Source: Limnospira sp050045915 (GTDB taxonomy: Bacteria > Cyanobacteriota > Cyanobacteriia > Cyanobacteriales > Microcoleaceae). Taken from it: 34,149 bases of DNA. Made by a program: the position numbers and the translations under genes. The stretch is taken from positions 1 through 34,149 of the forward strand of contig JBNGCR010000041.1 of the NCBI GenBank assembly GCA_050045915.1, given 5' to 3'. Of the stretch, positions 16,295-24,628 are shown one piece after another. The notes under the pieces were generated by a model. The model searched no databases, was not told the origin of the DNA, and saw only the letters and a program-made list of their open reading frames with translations. Each line of letters begins with the position of its first letter. Within the stretch, counting starts at the first letter, position 1.

Positions 16295-17642
16295 AGCCGG
16301 CACGATCCTGATCGTAGACGACAAGCCGGAAAACCTGCGAGTTTTGTCCAGAATGCTGACTGAAAGGGGATATAAAGTGAAAAAGGCGATCGACGGCGAG
16401 AGCAGTCTGATCGCCGCCAAATTCAATCCGCCCGACCTGATCTTGTTGGATATTAAAATGCCGGACATGGACGGCTACGAAGTTTGCAGGCAGTTGAAAG
16501 CCGACCCGAAAACGCAACAAATCCCCGTCATTTTTATCAGCGCTTTGGATGAAATATTCAATAAAGTAGAGGCGTTCAATATGGGTGGCATCGATTACAT
16601 CACGAAACCATTTCAAGAAGAAGAGGTGATCGCCCGCATCGAAAGTCAGATGGTTATTCAAGAGCAAAAACGATTGTTGGAACTCAAGCATCAAAAGCTC
16701 CGGCGTGAAATCCAACACAGAAAAGAAGCGGAAGCCATCCTCTATCAATCCCGGGCCTTGATTTCGAGCGTTTTAAATAGTTCCCTCGACGGCATCGCGG
16801 GGATGGAAGCAGTCCGGAACACAAAAACCGGAAAAATTATCGACTTCAGATGTTTGGTCGTTAATCCGGTCATGGCTCGAATCTTCAATCGGGAACCGGA
16901 AGGTTTGAGGGGAAAGTTAGTTTTCAAACGGTTCCTGAACAAACTGAGGTCGAATTTGTTCGATGCTTTTGTGGAAGTGGTCGAAATCGGAAAAACACTG
17001 GAACGAGATTTTTACTACGAATCGAGTCATTCCCGATCTTGGTATCACTTTGTCGCCGTCAAACTGGGGGACGGTTTTGCCGTCACTGTCCGGGATATCA
17101 CCGATCGCAAATTGATGGAGTTGGAGTTGCAGCGTCTGGCGACTCTCGACGGCCTGACGGGGGTGGCAAATCGCCGTTCTTTCGACACCGCGATCGCCCG
17201 AGAATGGAACCGCTGTTTCCAGGAAAAAAAGCCCTTATCTTTGATTCTCTGCGATGTCGATTATTTCAAACTTTACAATGATCGCTACGGCCATCAGATG
17301 GGGGACGATTGTTTGATTAAAGTCGCCCGAGTTTTGCAAAAAGCCGTCAAACGTCCGACGGATTTGGTCGCCCGCTACGGGGGCGAAGAATTCGCGATTA
17401 TTTTGCCCAATACAGATGCCGAAGGCGCGATCACCGTTGCGGAATGGATTCATCAAAAGATGCCACAGTTGTCAATTCCCCACAAAACCTCCACCGTTGG
17501 CAACTCCGTCACTTTGAGCTTGGGAATCGCCTGTCAAGTTCCCGACTCGGAAAAGCGGCCAACCGATCTGATCGCCGATGCCGACGTGGCACTCTACGAA
17601 GCCAAAAAAGGGGGGCGCGATCGCTATGTCATCCACGAATAA
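16269..17642 (+). CDS. Response regulator with GGDEF diguanylate cyclase domain
   Basis: This is probably the output partner of the kinase upstream, making the second messenger c-di-GMP from two GTP. The receiver domain has ILIVDDKPENLRVL at its start, phospho-acceptor Asp61 in LLDIKMPDMDGYE and the conserved Lys in ITKPF (113). A coiled coil (130-155) leads to a PAS-like middle region (about 160-280). The cyclase domain has an intact active site, GGEEF at 371-375, and an inhibitory I-site RPTD at 362-365, exactly five residues before it, so product inhibition is expected. The ATG at 16269 (MVAQSD) is chosen; the longer frame from 16203 lies inside the kinase gene. The likely effect is on motility, adhesion or biofilm (known for c-di-GMP in cyanobacteria). 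Confidence 0.94.
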   Translation: MVAQSDINRAGTILIVDDKPENLRVLSRMLTERGYKVKKAIDGESSLIAAKFNPPDLILLDIKMPDMDGYEVCRQLKADPKTQQIPVIFISALDEIFNKVEAFNMGGIDYITKPFQEEEVIARIESQMVIQEQKRLLELKHQKLRREIQHRKEAEAILYQSRALISSVLNSSLDGIAGMEAVRNTKTGKIIDFRCLVVNPVMARIFNREPEGLRGKLVFKRFLNKLRSNLFDAFVEVVEIGKTLERDFYYESSHSRSWYHFVAVKLGDGFAVTVRDITDRKLMELELQRLATLDGLTGVANRRSFDTAIAREWNRCFQEKKPLSLILCDVDYFKLYNDRYGHQMGDDCLIKVARVLQKAVKRPTDLVARYGGEEFAIILPNTDAEGAITVAEWIHQKMPQLSIPHKTSTVGNSVTLSLGIACQVPDSEKRPTDLIADADVALYEAKKGGRDRYVIHE

Positions 17643-17668
17643 GGAAGATTCAACTCTACAATTGTGCC

Positions 17669-17690
17669 GGGGCAAAGACATTCGCCCCGA
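17669..17690. terminator. Candidate hairpin terminator between convergent genes
   Basis: CGGGGC and GCCCCG form a six-base stem around a ten-base loop, followed on the plus strand by ACATATTTT. It lies between the convergent cyclase gene and malQ and could serve both. The T tract is weak. Confidence 0.4.
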
Positions 17691-17696
17691 CATATT

Positions 17697-19208
17697 TTAA
17701 CGGCTGTACATTTGGTTCAAATACCGCAGGCGATCGCTCAACGGGTGCGTCAACATCGTCGAACTTTCGTACCGCCAGCGCCAATTTCCGGCGTTTGTAC
17801 TGGGGTCATTCATGCGCCCGCGAGTATCCAATCCGAACACATCTTGCAGGGGGAAAATCGCCAAATTTGCCACGGAACTGAGGGCTAAACGAATCAGCGC
17901 CCAGTTGATATCCTCGATCGCCTCCGGGAACGCATAGCCGAGATATCCGGCGACGTGTTGGCGAATTTCCGGGCTGACGGTTTGCCACCACCCGACGCTG
18001 GTATCGTTATCATGAGTACCCGTGTAAACGATACAATTGCGGACATAATTGTGGGGAAGGTAGGGATTTGTCGAATCTTCTCCGAAGGCAAACATGAGAA
18101 TTTTCATCCCCGGAAACTCGAAGCGATCGCGCAATTCTTCCACCTCGGGGGTGATGATTCCCAAGTCCTCCGCCAACACCGGCAAACGCCCCAATTTTTG
18201 GCCGAGGGTTTCAAAAAATTCCGCCCCGGGGGCCTCGATCCATTCCCCGTTCAATGCCGAAGTTTCTCCGAAGGGAACCCGCCAATAGGCTTCAAATCCC
18301 CGGAAGTGATCGATCCGCACCCAATCCACATATTCCAACGTCGCCCGGAACCGTTCAATCCACCAAGAAAAATCCGTCCGTTTCAACTCATCCCAATCGT
18401 AAACCGGGTTGCCCCAAAGCTGTCCGGTGGCGCTGAAATAATCCGGCGGCACGCCCGCGATATAGGACGGGTTCAACGTTTCCGGATCGAGTTGAAAGTT
18501 GTCGGGGGCGAACCAGACATCGGCGCTATTGTAACAGACGTAAATGGAGATATCGCCGATAATTTTAATGCCTTTATTGTTAGCGTAGCGCCGCAGTTGC
18601 GTCCACTGTTCAAAGAACTTGAATTGCAGGAATTTGTGATAGAGAATTTCGTCGTGGAGTTGTTCCGTTTTTGCCTTCAACGCCTCCGGTTCCCGGCGGG
18701 CGATCGCCGGTTCCCACTGGTTCCACTCCTGGCCCCCATTCTCCTCCAACAACGCCATAAATAAGGCATAGTCATCCAGCCAAGTCGCCTTGTCTTTACA
18801 GAAGGTTTCAAAGGCTTGATTTGGGGTGCGGTTGAGGGAGTCCCGGAATTGTTGAAACGCCTGTTTGAGATAGTGACCTTTGTGGGAAATGACGCGATCG
18901 AAATCCACCCGGTTGGGGTTATGATTGTCTGGGAGGGGTTGCAATTCCCGTCCATTCAGCAGCCCTTCTTCCGCGAGGCGATCGAGGCAGATCAGCAGGG
19001 GATTTCCCGCGAAGGTGCTGAAGTTCATAATGTAGGGGGAATGTTCGTACCCCGTCGGTCCGAGGGGCAAAATTTGCCAAACTTTCTGGCCGCTGCGTTC
19101 CAGAAAGTCGATAAACTCGTAAGCCGATCGCCCCAGATCCCCAATTCCGAACCGGCTCGGGAAGCTGGTGGGGTGCAATATTATACCACTGGCACGTTCA
19201 AGGTGCAT
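17697..19208 (-). CDS. malQ: 4-alpha-glucanotransferase (amylomaltase, disproportionating enzyme)
   Basis: This GH77 enzyme transfers alpha-1,4-glucan segments between maltodextrins and takes part in glycogen turnover in the cytoplasm. The opening RASGIILHPTSFPS and GIGDLG are diagnostic. Catalytic residues are visible: nucleophile Asp300 in VRIDHFRGF, acid/base Glu347 in LAEDLG, and Asp400 in GTHDND. Length 503 aa is normal for bacterial MalQ. ATG start; no strong Shine-Dalgarno. The gene stands alone, with no glgP or glgX next to it. Confidence 0.95.
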   Translation of the reverse strand: MHLERASGIILHPTSFPSRFGIGDLGRSAYEFIDFLERSGQKVWQILPLGPTGYEHSPYIMNFSTFAGNPLLICLDRLAEEGLLNGRELQPLPDNHNPNRVDFDRVISHKGHYLKQAFQQFRDSLNRTPNQAFETFCKDKATWLDDYALFMALLEENGGQEWNQWEPAIARREPEALKAKTEQLHDEILYHKFLQFKFFEQWTQLRRYANNKGIKIIGDISIYVCYNSADVWFAPDNFQLDPETLNPSYIAGVPPDYFSATGQLWGNPVYDWDELKRTDFSWWIERFRATLEYVDWVRIDHFRGFEAYWRVPFGETSALNGEWIEAPGAEFFETLGQKLGRLPVLAEDLGIITPEVEELRDRFEFPGMKILMFAFGEDSTNPYLPHNYVRNCIVYTGTHDNDTSVGWWQTVSPEIRQHVAGYLGYAFPEAIEDINWALIRLALSSVANLAIFPLQDVFGLDTRGRMNDPSTNAGNWRWRYESSTMLTHPLSDRLRYLNQMYSR

Positions 19209-19507
19209 AGTTATTTTATCTCAGTGTGGAGCATCTTTTCCTTCATACCACGGATCGTCCCCGCCGAAACCTGCCGGGGTGGTGAGAATTGCGGCGGGGA
19301 AGCGAAGATGGGGGCCCCGACGTTCCCAAACTTGGCAAAATGATAAAGTTGATAGCTGATAGCCGACAGCTATACCTCTTTTTTATACCATATTTCGCTC
19401 AATCTCTTGTCTCATAGGCTTTTCAGGCTTCTTGTCATCCCCACAGGAAGACAAATAACTTCTCCGTGTCCTCTGTGTCTCTGTGGTGCAATTTTCACCC
19501 TGGAGAT
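19209..19507. other. Spacer with CTCTGTG-type repeat
   Basis: No gene is visible. At 19461-19487 there is a CTCTGTG-type heptamer run of the kind (CTCTGTGTCCTCTGTGTC) also found at 26921-26949. Small hairpins such as TAGCTGATAGCCGACAGCTA near 19352-19371 followed by a T run could end malQ-side or repeat transcripts, but their role is unclear. Confidence 0.45.
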
Positions 19508-19963
19508 TCACGATGATTGAGAACGTTTGGGTCGCCCCCCTTTTTTGCCATTTTCACGGGCTGCTTTGCGTTTGGCTTCTGTCGATCGCTTTCCGCCTTC
19601 CCGTCCGAGTTCGGACATCCATGCTTGAGTGCCAAAAATGCCCTGTACCAATCCCGAAACTGTAAAATCGGCGTCCAGGCTTTCCCAATGTACGCTCAAC
19701 CCATCGGCATCGAGCCAGACATCACCGAGCTGCTCCGGTTCGGCGTCGCCCAAGCCCTGAGCCAAATGGGGTGGAAAGGAAAAAATCGCGCCATTAGTCA
19801 GGCGAATTTCGATTAAATTCTGTTCGAGATTGTAACGGACTGTCTCGGCGCGGGGGCTGGAATTTGCGACGGCGATCGCTTCCTGTTCCGCCCGTTCCAA
19901 TTCCGCAGCCAAGGCATCTTCCGTGAAATCAAATTCCCATTGTTTTTTCCAAGCTTTACCCAT
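19508..19963 (-). CDS. DUF2442 domain protein, partner of DUF4160 gene
   Basis: Residues 40-115 fit DUF2442: LIEIRLTNGAIFSFPPHLAQ, then LGDVWLDADGLSVHWESLD and a closing GLVQGIFG. DUF2442 genes very often follow a DUF4160 gene, and the pair is widely regarded as toxin-antitoxin-like, though its biochemistry is not established. The N-terminus is acidic; the C-terminus is a strongly basic Lys/Arg-rich tail (GGKRSTEAKRKAARENGKK) that could bind nucleic acid. The ATG overlaps the upstream DUF4160 gene by eight bases, so translation is coupled. 151 aa, longer than a minimal DUF2442 protein because of the tail. Confidence 0.82.
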   Translation of the reverse strand: MGKAWKKQWEFDFTEDALAAELERAEQEAIAVANSSPRAETVRYNLEQNLIEIRLTNGAIFSFPPHLAQGLGDAEPEQLGDVWLDADGLSVHWESLDADFTVSGLVQGIFGTQAWMSELGREGGKRSTEAKRKAARENGKKGGRPKRSQSS

Positions 19964-20225
19964 GTATTTCGTGCCACCTCTCCAAAAACTCCTGTTGATG
20001 TTCTGCCACCAGTTTCAACGCCGCGATCGCATCCTTGTTGGTTATGCTGGGATGCTTCATTACAATAGTCGGACGCTGAGTCTCCGAGCCGATGGAAATT
20101 TTAATACCGGGCTGTCTGTTAGACCGTTTCGGATTGCAAAATATATGAACACGAGCCGGTTGATGATCGTTCGTATAAATGTAAACATATAAATTTGTTT
20201 TTGAATCTTTAAAAATTCTCGACAT
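19956..20225 (-). CDS. DUF4160 domain protein
   Basis: This 89-aa protein has the DUF4160 pattern near its N-terminus: IYTNDHQPARVHIFCN, the conserved H-x-P-x-H-x-H-like block (here HQPARVH), then a short helical C-terminus with ALKLVAEHQQEFLERWHEIHG. It is the first gene of a two-gene unit with the DUF2442 gene. The family is associated with toxin-antitoxin-like modules but which partner is toxic is not known to me. Its upstream DNA is very AT-rich compared with neighbours, which fits acquisition by transfer. Confidence 0.82.
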   Translation of the reverse strand: MSRIFKDSKTNLYVYIYTNDHQPARVHIFCNPKRSNRQPGIKISIGSETQRPTIVMKHPSITNKDAIAALKLVAEHQQEFLERWHEIHG

Positions 20226-20569
20226 TATTGATTTTTAAAATAAAATATCGAATCTAGTCGATAGATTGGCTTTGATTGAAAGCGATATTTAATTTGATAT
20301 AAAAAATATGTATAATTTCCAATATTTGAGCTGTAAGCTATCTAAAATTGTCAGTGTTTATTTGACATTTGATATAAATTAACCCATCGCTTGGGTTTTT
20401 GTCAAGCATTTCCTATCCGACTCGGCGTCGCACAGTTCTGATCGCGGGGGGATTCAGCCCAAAATCGGCTCGGATCGCGATCGCTCCCCGACGACCCCCT
20501 CCCCGCCCGAATGTGGTTAACATAAGTTAATGAAAAAGTGTAGGACTGTTTTCGGAGGAGAAGCGGACC
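20226..20569. other. AT-rich divergent spacer with possible small RNA
   Basis: This separates the DUF4160 gene (minus) from the gene at 20570 (plus). A TATAAT on the plus strand at 20311-20316 has only a weak -35 (TTTAAT, 17 bases upstream). A good terminator follows at 20381-20400. Together they could define a transcript of about 75-80 nt. A second possibility is an attenuator in a long leader of the downstream gene. No known RNA family is recognised. Confidence 0.3.
20381..20400 (+). terminator. Intrinsic terminator without an obvious upstream gene
   Basis: AACCCA-TCGCT-TGGGTT gives a six-base stem followed directly by a T run. The plus strand has no coding gene ending before it: malQ, the DUF2442 gene and the DUF4160 gene are all on the minus strand. 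Confidence 0.6.
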
Positions 20570-21007
20570 GTGAATGCTGCCGAACAAGCGAAAAATCTGG
20601 AAGTTGCCAGCAAAATTGCCACCGTCGTCAACCTGTTCAAGTCCCAATTTCCCGATGTCCGAGTGGATCTCAAACCGTGGATGAACGACCCCGAAACCCG
20701 GGAACTCGTCGATCCGGACTCCATCGACATCGGCTTTCACTTTCCGGGACGGAGTCGCCTGATGCAGAGTCGGTGCATTTTAGTCCAGATCCGACTGTAC
20801 CACGACCCCTTGGAGGCGCAACGGCGGGCGATCGGCGTGGACGCCGCCGGATACGACCACCGGGGACAGCAGTGGAAAGTCTCCACCGTGGAACATTGGC
20901 AATTTTTGGGGGACTCCCAACCCGAACCGGAGGCGGCGGACAAATTGAAACTCTTCTGCCGGCAAGTGTTCGAGTTATTCAACGGTGCCGATTCCGGCGT
21001 CGCCTGA
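20570..21007 (+). CDS. Conserved small protein of unknown function
   Basis: No family is recognised. The 145-aa protein is soluble, acidic at both ends, and its centre reads SIDIGFHFPGRSRLMQSRCILVQIRLY, a mixed beta/alpha pattern. The GTG start at 20570 is supported by a strong GGAGGAG about ten bases upstream (20553-20559). Codon use is GC-rich like the housekeeping genes, so it is likely native. A 170-base leader with a terminator-like hairpin at 20381-20400 lies upstream. Confidence 0.75.
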   Translation: MNAAEQAKNLEVASKIATVVNLFKSQFPDVRVDLKPWMNDPETRELVDPDSIDIGFHFPGRSRLMQSRCILVQIRLYHDPLEAQRRAIGVDAAGYDHRGQQWKVSTVEHWQFLGDSQPEPEAADKLKLFCRQVFELFNGADSGVA

Positions 21008-21139
21008 TTTAGCTATCAGCCATCAGCCATCAGCAAAGGTCAACCGCCACCGTACTATTCTGGCGGTTACTATATCGTGCGTCAAAATCGGGCATTAGGA
21101 ATGATATTCAGATCCTCGGGAAAATTTACCTTTATTCTT

Positions 21140-21171
21140 CCCCACACCCCACACCCCACACCCCACACCCC
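21140..21171. repeat. Heptanucleotide tandem repeat (CCCCACA), STRR type
   Basis: CCCCACA is repeated about 4.5 times. It is the reverse complement of the TGTGGGG array at 11493-11518. A shorter CAGCCAT heptamer run lies at 21015-21034. Confidence 0.85.
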
Positions 21172-21252
21172 ATTTATAGCAACGAGCGCTCGCGTGGTTA
21201 CAGTTTAAATGGGGTAAGAAACCTTAAAACCCTTATCGAAAAGCCGTTTCAG

Positions 21253-21283
21253 TTCCCTATTCCCTATTCCCTATTCCCTATTA
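21253..21283. repeat. Heptanucleotide tandem repeat (CCCTATT), STRR type
   Basis: CCCTATT is repeated about four times, the same unit as at 1182-1200, in the spacer past the end of the membrane protein gene at 21303. Confidence 0.8.
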
Positions 21284-21302
21284 CCCTCTAGCAGCGCTAT
21301 AG

Positions 21303-22256
21303 TTACGGTTCAGCTTTTTTCATCTTTTTAACCGCCGTCAAATACTGCCCCAAAAACGGCAGTCCGCCGATCGCGGGTAAGAAGTAGCGGGCCGTACACA
21401 GCAACCCCAAAGCCGCCGCCACCGTCGCATCAAAATAGGGTTCGTAAAAAATCACCAGGGCGGCATCCCGAGTTCCCACGCCGGCGAAGGTCAGCGGCAG
21501 TAATCCCGCCAAAATTGCCAGGGGGGAGAGGGCGAGGCTTGCCAAAAACGGCGCCCATGCCTTGAGCGCCAGAATAAAAAACCAGATCTGCAATAGGTGC
21601 AGAAACCAGATAAAAATTGAGGTGACGGCAATTTTAATTAACTGTCGTTTGTCGCTCCAAAAATAATCGTGCATTTCCCCCCAAGAGACTTGTAATTTTT
21701 TCAATTTTTCGCTAATTTTATTTGGGGCAATTTTTCGGGAAAATCTGAAGAAAATATCGGCGAACTGGCGCGACCCCAAAATGGATAGTCCCACCGCCAA
21801 ACCCACCGCCACGCCGACGGTCATCGTCCAAAAGAGGGGGTCTTTTTGGGGGTATAATAACAGGCCAAAGACGCACCACAGCAGCAGGGACAGCAGGTCG
21901 CAGGATTTCTCGAATACCACCAGGGACAGGGACAAAGAACCGCTCAAATAGCCCCGTTCTCGGATGAAGTAAGCTTTGGCGATGTCGCCCATTTTGGAGG
22001 GCAACACCATGTTGAGGACGCTGGCGGCGAGGATGAGGCGGTTGGCTTCCCCGAAGCCGAAGCCGGTCCCCTGCGGCACGAGTTGTTGCAGCCGCCAAGC
22101 GGTAAACATCGTGATGGGGACGACCAGGCCCAAACTGACGGGCATCCAGAAGCGATCGCTATTTCGGAAAATTTCCGCCAACCCCCGCAGGTCGATTTTC
22201 GAGTAAATAATCGATAAAATAATAACGCTGACCGCAATTGAAATTAGCCGCTTCAT
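21303..22256 (-). CDS. Lysylphosphatidylglycerol synthase transmembrane-domain family protein (UPF0104/YbhN-like)
   Basis: A multi-spanning inner-membrane protein of the flippase-like LPG_synthase_TM family: about eight hydrophobic helices, with landmarks VVPITMFTAWRLQQLVP, LNMVLPSKMGDIAKAYF near 92-108 and the late LPLTFAGVGTRDAALVIF. Family members act on polyprenyl- or glycolipids; direct substrates are mostly unproven. There is no soluble LysS-like domain, so it is not an amino-acid-transferring MprF. ATG at 22256 is preferred over the TTG one codon earlier; GGAG is about nine bases upstream. It begins 16 bases after the stop of the glycosyltransferase gene, so the two form an operon and may share a lipid substrate. 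Confidence 0.85.
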   Translation of the reverse strand: MKRLISIAVSVIILSIIYSKIDLRGLAEIFRNSDRFWMPVSLGLVVPITMFTAWRLQQLVPQGTGFGFGEANRLILAASVLNMVLPSKMGDIAKAYFIRERGYLSGSLSLSLVVFEKSCDLLSLLLWCVFGLLLYPQKDPLFWTMTVGVAVGLAVGLSILGSRQFADIFFRFSRKIAPNKISEKLKKLQVSWGEMHDYFWSDKRQLIKIAVTSIFIWFLHLLQIWFFILALKAWAPFLASLALSPLAILAGLLPLTFAGVGTRDAALVIFYEPYFDATVAAALGLLCTARYFLPAIGGLPFLGQYLTAVKKMKKAEP

Positions 22257-22272
22257 CAATATCGCTCCGATT

Positions 22273-23280
22273 TCAGGGTTTTTTGCGATCGCCGTATTCG
22301 ATCCGACGCAGCCGCAGTTGAATATCTTCGAGCATTTTTCGGTTGACGGCCATCAGATCGGCGATCAGACCGAAAATCCACAATTGAAAGCCGATCAAAA
22401 TCAAAATAGCCGCCAAAATCAAACTCGGCGTCCGGGCGCGGGTCTGCCCGTCCAGCAGCATTCCGCCCCCCACCTGATCGCCAATATGATCGCCGACAAA
22501 CAGCACCAGCCAGCGGACGCAAAGCAAGATCCCCAAACCCATCGGCACGCTTCCCAAAAAGGCGAAAAATCGCAGCGGCCGGTAGGTGATGAAAATCCGA
22601 ACAATGGTCAAAATTGACCGCCGAATATAAGAAGAAATACTCTTAACCAACCGCGACGGCCGCAGGTCAGAATTGGTGCGAACCGGGACAGAAACGATCG
22701 CCATCCCCTTTTGACCGGCTTGAATAATCGTTTCCAAAGTATAAGTATATTCGTTAAAAACATTGAGTCTCATCGCCGCTTCCCGGCTGAACGCCCGGAA
22801 CCCGCTGGGGGCATCGGCGATGTCGGTGCGGCTGGCGAGGCGGACGACTCGACTGCCCAGTTTTTGCAGAAACTTTTTAGTGGGTGAAAAGTGCCGAATC
22901 TCCTGAATCGGGCGGGCGCCGATCGCCACTTCTGCATAACCCAATAAAATCGGTTCGATCAACCGGGGAATATCATCGGCACAATATTGATTGTCGGCAT
23001 CCGTATTAACAATAATATCCGCCCCCGCTTTCAAAGACGCTTCAATTCCGGCCATAAACGCCCGCGCCAACCCCTGATTGTGGTCGAAACTGACGATATG
23101 ATCGACACCGCAAGCCCGGGCAACTTCCACGGTGCGATCGATGCTGCCGTCATTGACAATCAACCACTCGACGCGATCGACGCCGGCAATTTCTCGCGGC
23201 AGTTCCGACAGCGCAATCCCCAAGGTTTTTTCCTCATTAAAACAAGGAATCTGAATAATCAACTTAGTCATGACAGCCAT
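22273..23280 (-). CDS. Family 2 glycosyltransferase with C-terminal membrane helices (polyprenyl-phosphate type)
   Basis: A GT-A fold enzyme resembling dolichol-phosphate mannose synthase and GtrB/ArnC. It opens IIQIPCFNEEKTLG; the metal-binding motif DAD is at 94-96 (NTDADNQY), and the acceptor-side stretch GARPIQEIRHFSPTKKF follows. Two hydrophobic hairpins near 225-265 and 290-315 place the C-terminus in the membrane. The likely reaction is transfer of a sugar to polyprenyl phosphate for cell-envelope glycans (family knowledge; donor unknown). Start is ATG 23280; a second ATG at 23271 is equally plausible and neither has a clear Shine-Dalgarno. First gene of a two-gene unit. Confidence 0.88.
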   Translation of the reverse strand: MAVMTKLIIQIPCFNEEKTLGIALSELPREIAGVDRVEWLIVNDGSIDRTVEVARACGVDHIVSFDHNQGLARAFMAGIEASLKAGADIIVNTDADNQYCADDIPRLIEPILLGYAEVAIGARPIQEIRHFSPTKKFLQKLGSRVVRLASRTDIADAPSGFRAFSREAAMRLNVFNEYTYTLETIIQAGQKGMAIVSVPVRTNSDLRPSRLVKSISSYIRRSILTIVRIFITYRPLRFFAFLGSVPMGLGILLCVRWLVLFVGDHIGDQVGGGMLLDGQTRARTPSLILAAILILIGFQLWIFGLIADLMAVNRKMLEDIQLRLRRIEYGDRKKP

Positions 23281-23322
23281 TAATAATTAATAATTGATAA
23301 TTCATAATTGATAATTGTTGAT
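23281..23322. repeat. AT-rich TAATAATTGATAATT repeat
   Basis: Repeats of TAATAATTGATAATT-like units lie directly upstream of the glycosyltransferase start, as with the runs near potA and the gene at 11701. An adjacent TCTGCG-type run (23342-23368) is another short tandem motif. Confidence 0.6.
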
Positions 23323-23461
23323 TTTACCGAGTCCCACAAAATCTGCGCCATCTGCGTAATCTGCGGACATGGAATGCAAAATCGGGAGTCAAAGAGCATT
23401 CGCTCTCAAATTCCCGATCCCCCCGATAACGATCACCTTCCCCGGCACTTTTTCAAACAAT

Positions 23462-24376
23462 TTATACCGTCCTAATTTTAGACGGATCGTCAATTCCCAA
23501 CTCTCCCGCGCCCAAACTCATGCTGATATCCAACCACGGAGAACGGGTGATGGGGGCGCTAGTGGAAATGTAATCGACGCCGGTTTCCGCCACCGTCCGG
23601 ATGGTTTCCAGGGTGATATTGCCGGAAGCTTCGATTTGGATGCGGGGGTTGTACTCGCGAATTATCGCGATCGCCTCCCGCATCATCTCCGGCGACATAT
23701 TGTCCAACATGATAATATCGGCCCCGGCGTCCAGGGCGGTCCGCACCTGTTCCAGGGTTTCCGTCTCCACCTCTACGGTGAGGGGATAGGGCATGGTGGC
23801 CCGCACTTTGGCGATCGCTTTTTCGATCCCCCCGGCGGCCAAAATGTGATTATCTTTGATCATTACCGCGTCGTCGAGTCCCATGCGGTGATTTTTCGCC
23901 CCCCCGACTTGGATGGCGTATTTTTCCAGCAACCGCAGTCCGGGGGTGGTTTTGCGGGTGTCCACCAGTTGGGCCGGTAAATCGGCGATCGCATCCACAT
24001 ATTGCCGCGTCAGCGTCGCGATGCCACTCAGTCGCATCGCCAAATTCAGGGCCACCCGTTCCCCCGTCAGCAGGGCATCCAAGGGGCCTTCGAGTTGTAA
24101 AATCACTTTTGAGCGATCGCAGGTTTCCCCCTCCGCCGCCGTCGGCTTCACCCGGACGCGATCGCTCAACAATTGGAACACCCGCGCCGCCACCGGCACT
24201 CCCGCCACGACCCCGGGCGCCTTCGCCGTCCAGTGGGCGGTTCCCCACAGGGCCTCCCCCGCCAACAAAGAGCCCGTGGTGCGATCGCCGCGACCGATAT
24301 CTTCGGCCAACCACTGCCGCAGGAGGGGGTCTAAAATAATCGCGGGGGGCGCGATCGCGGATTGGGGTTCGTTCAT
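23462..24376 (-). CDS. nadC: Nicotinate-nucleotide pyrophosphorylase (carboxylating), quinolinate phosphoribosyltransferase
   Basis: Converts quinolinate and PRPP to nicotinate mononucleotide, the third step of de novo NAD synthesis. Diagnostic blocks are present: LAEDIGRGDRTT near the N-terminus, NLAMRLSGIATLTRQYV, the PRPP/quinolinate Arg/Lys-rich DTRKTTPGLR, NHRMGLDDAVMIKDNH, the EVETE strand, and DNMSPEMMR. 304 aa is slightly longer than usual because of an alanine/proline-rich N-terminus. ATG at 24376. The gene lies downstream of the 5S rRNA unit but is separated from it by a strong terminator, so it probably has its own promoter. Confidence 0.96.
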   Translation of the reverse strand: MNEPQSAIAPPAIILDPLLRQWLAEDIGRGDRTTGSLLAGEALWGTAHWTAKAPGVVAGVPVAARVFQLLSDRVRVKPTAAEGETCDRSKVILQLEGPLDALLTGERVALNLAMRLSGIATLTRQYVDAIADLPAQLVDTRKTTPGLRLLEKYAIQVGGAKNHRMGLDDAVMIKDNHILAAGGIEKAIAKVRATMPYPLTVEVETETLEQVRTALDAGADIIMLDNMSPEMMREAIAIIREYNPRIQIEASGNITLETIRTVAETGVDYISTSAPITRSPWLDISMSLGAGELGIDDPSKIRTV

Positions 24377-24392
24377 GGGTTGACGTTCCTAA

Positions 24393-24438
24393 AAACTAAA
24401 GCTTCCCAACGTTTGCCACTGTCAGGAAGCTTTAGTTT
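24393..24438 (-). terminator. Rho-independent terminator of the 5S rRNA gene
   Basis: AAACTAAAGCTTCC (24393-24406) pairs perfectly with GGAAGCTTTAGTTT (24425-24438), a 14-base stem with an 18-base loop, followed on the minus strand by a T run. It begins just past the 3' end of the 5S rRNA. Confidence 0.85.
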
Positions 24439-24445
24439 ATAATTA

Positions 24446-24563
24446 TCCTGGCACCTTGCTATTTTCCCAGGCGGCTACCCGCCAAGTATCTTCGCCGTTT
24501 CAGCGTTTCACATCCGAGTTCGAGATGGGTCGGTGTGGTTCCACTGAGCCATAGGCACCAGGA
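24446..24563 (-). rRNA. rrf: 5S ribosomal RNA (solitary copy)
   Basis: The 118-base minus-strand sequence begins TCCTGGTGCCTATGG and ends GGTGCCAGGA, giving the terminal helix. It contains the internal hallmark CGAACTCGG...GTGAAACGC and GGCGGGTAGCCGCCTGGG, matching known cyanobacterial 5S layout. No 16S, tRNA or 23S sequence is found upstream on the minus strand: only a short leader, a promoter, and then the unrelated plus-strand gene at 24847. It is therefore an isolated unit rather than the end of an rRNA operon. Confidence 0.95.
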
Positions 24564-24628
24564 AAGCTTTAAAATCTTTCTCTGGGTTCGAGAGCGCGGT
24601 GTCGCGTTCCTCTCTCGCACAATTAATA

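Noticed and set aside
17955..18764. 269-aa plus-strand frame opposite malQ
   Set aside because: Antisense shadow; malQ has all catalytic residues on the other strand.
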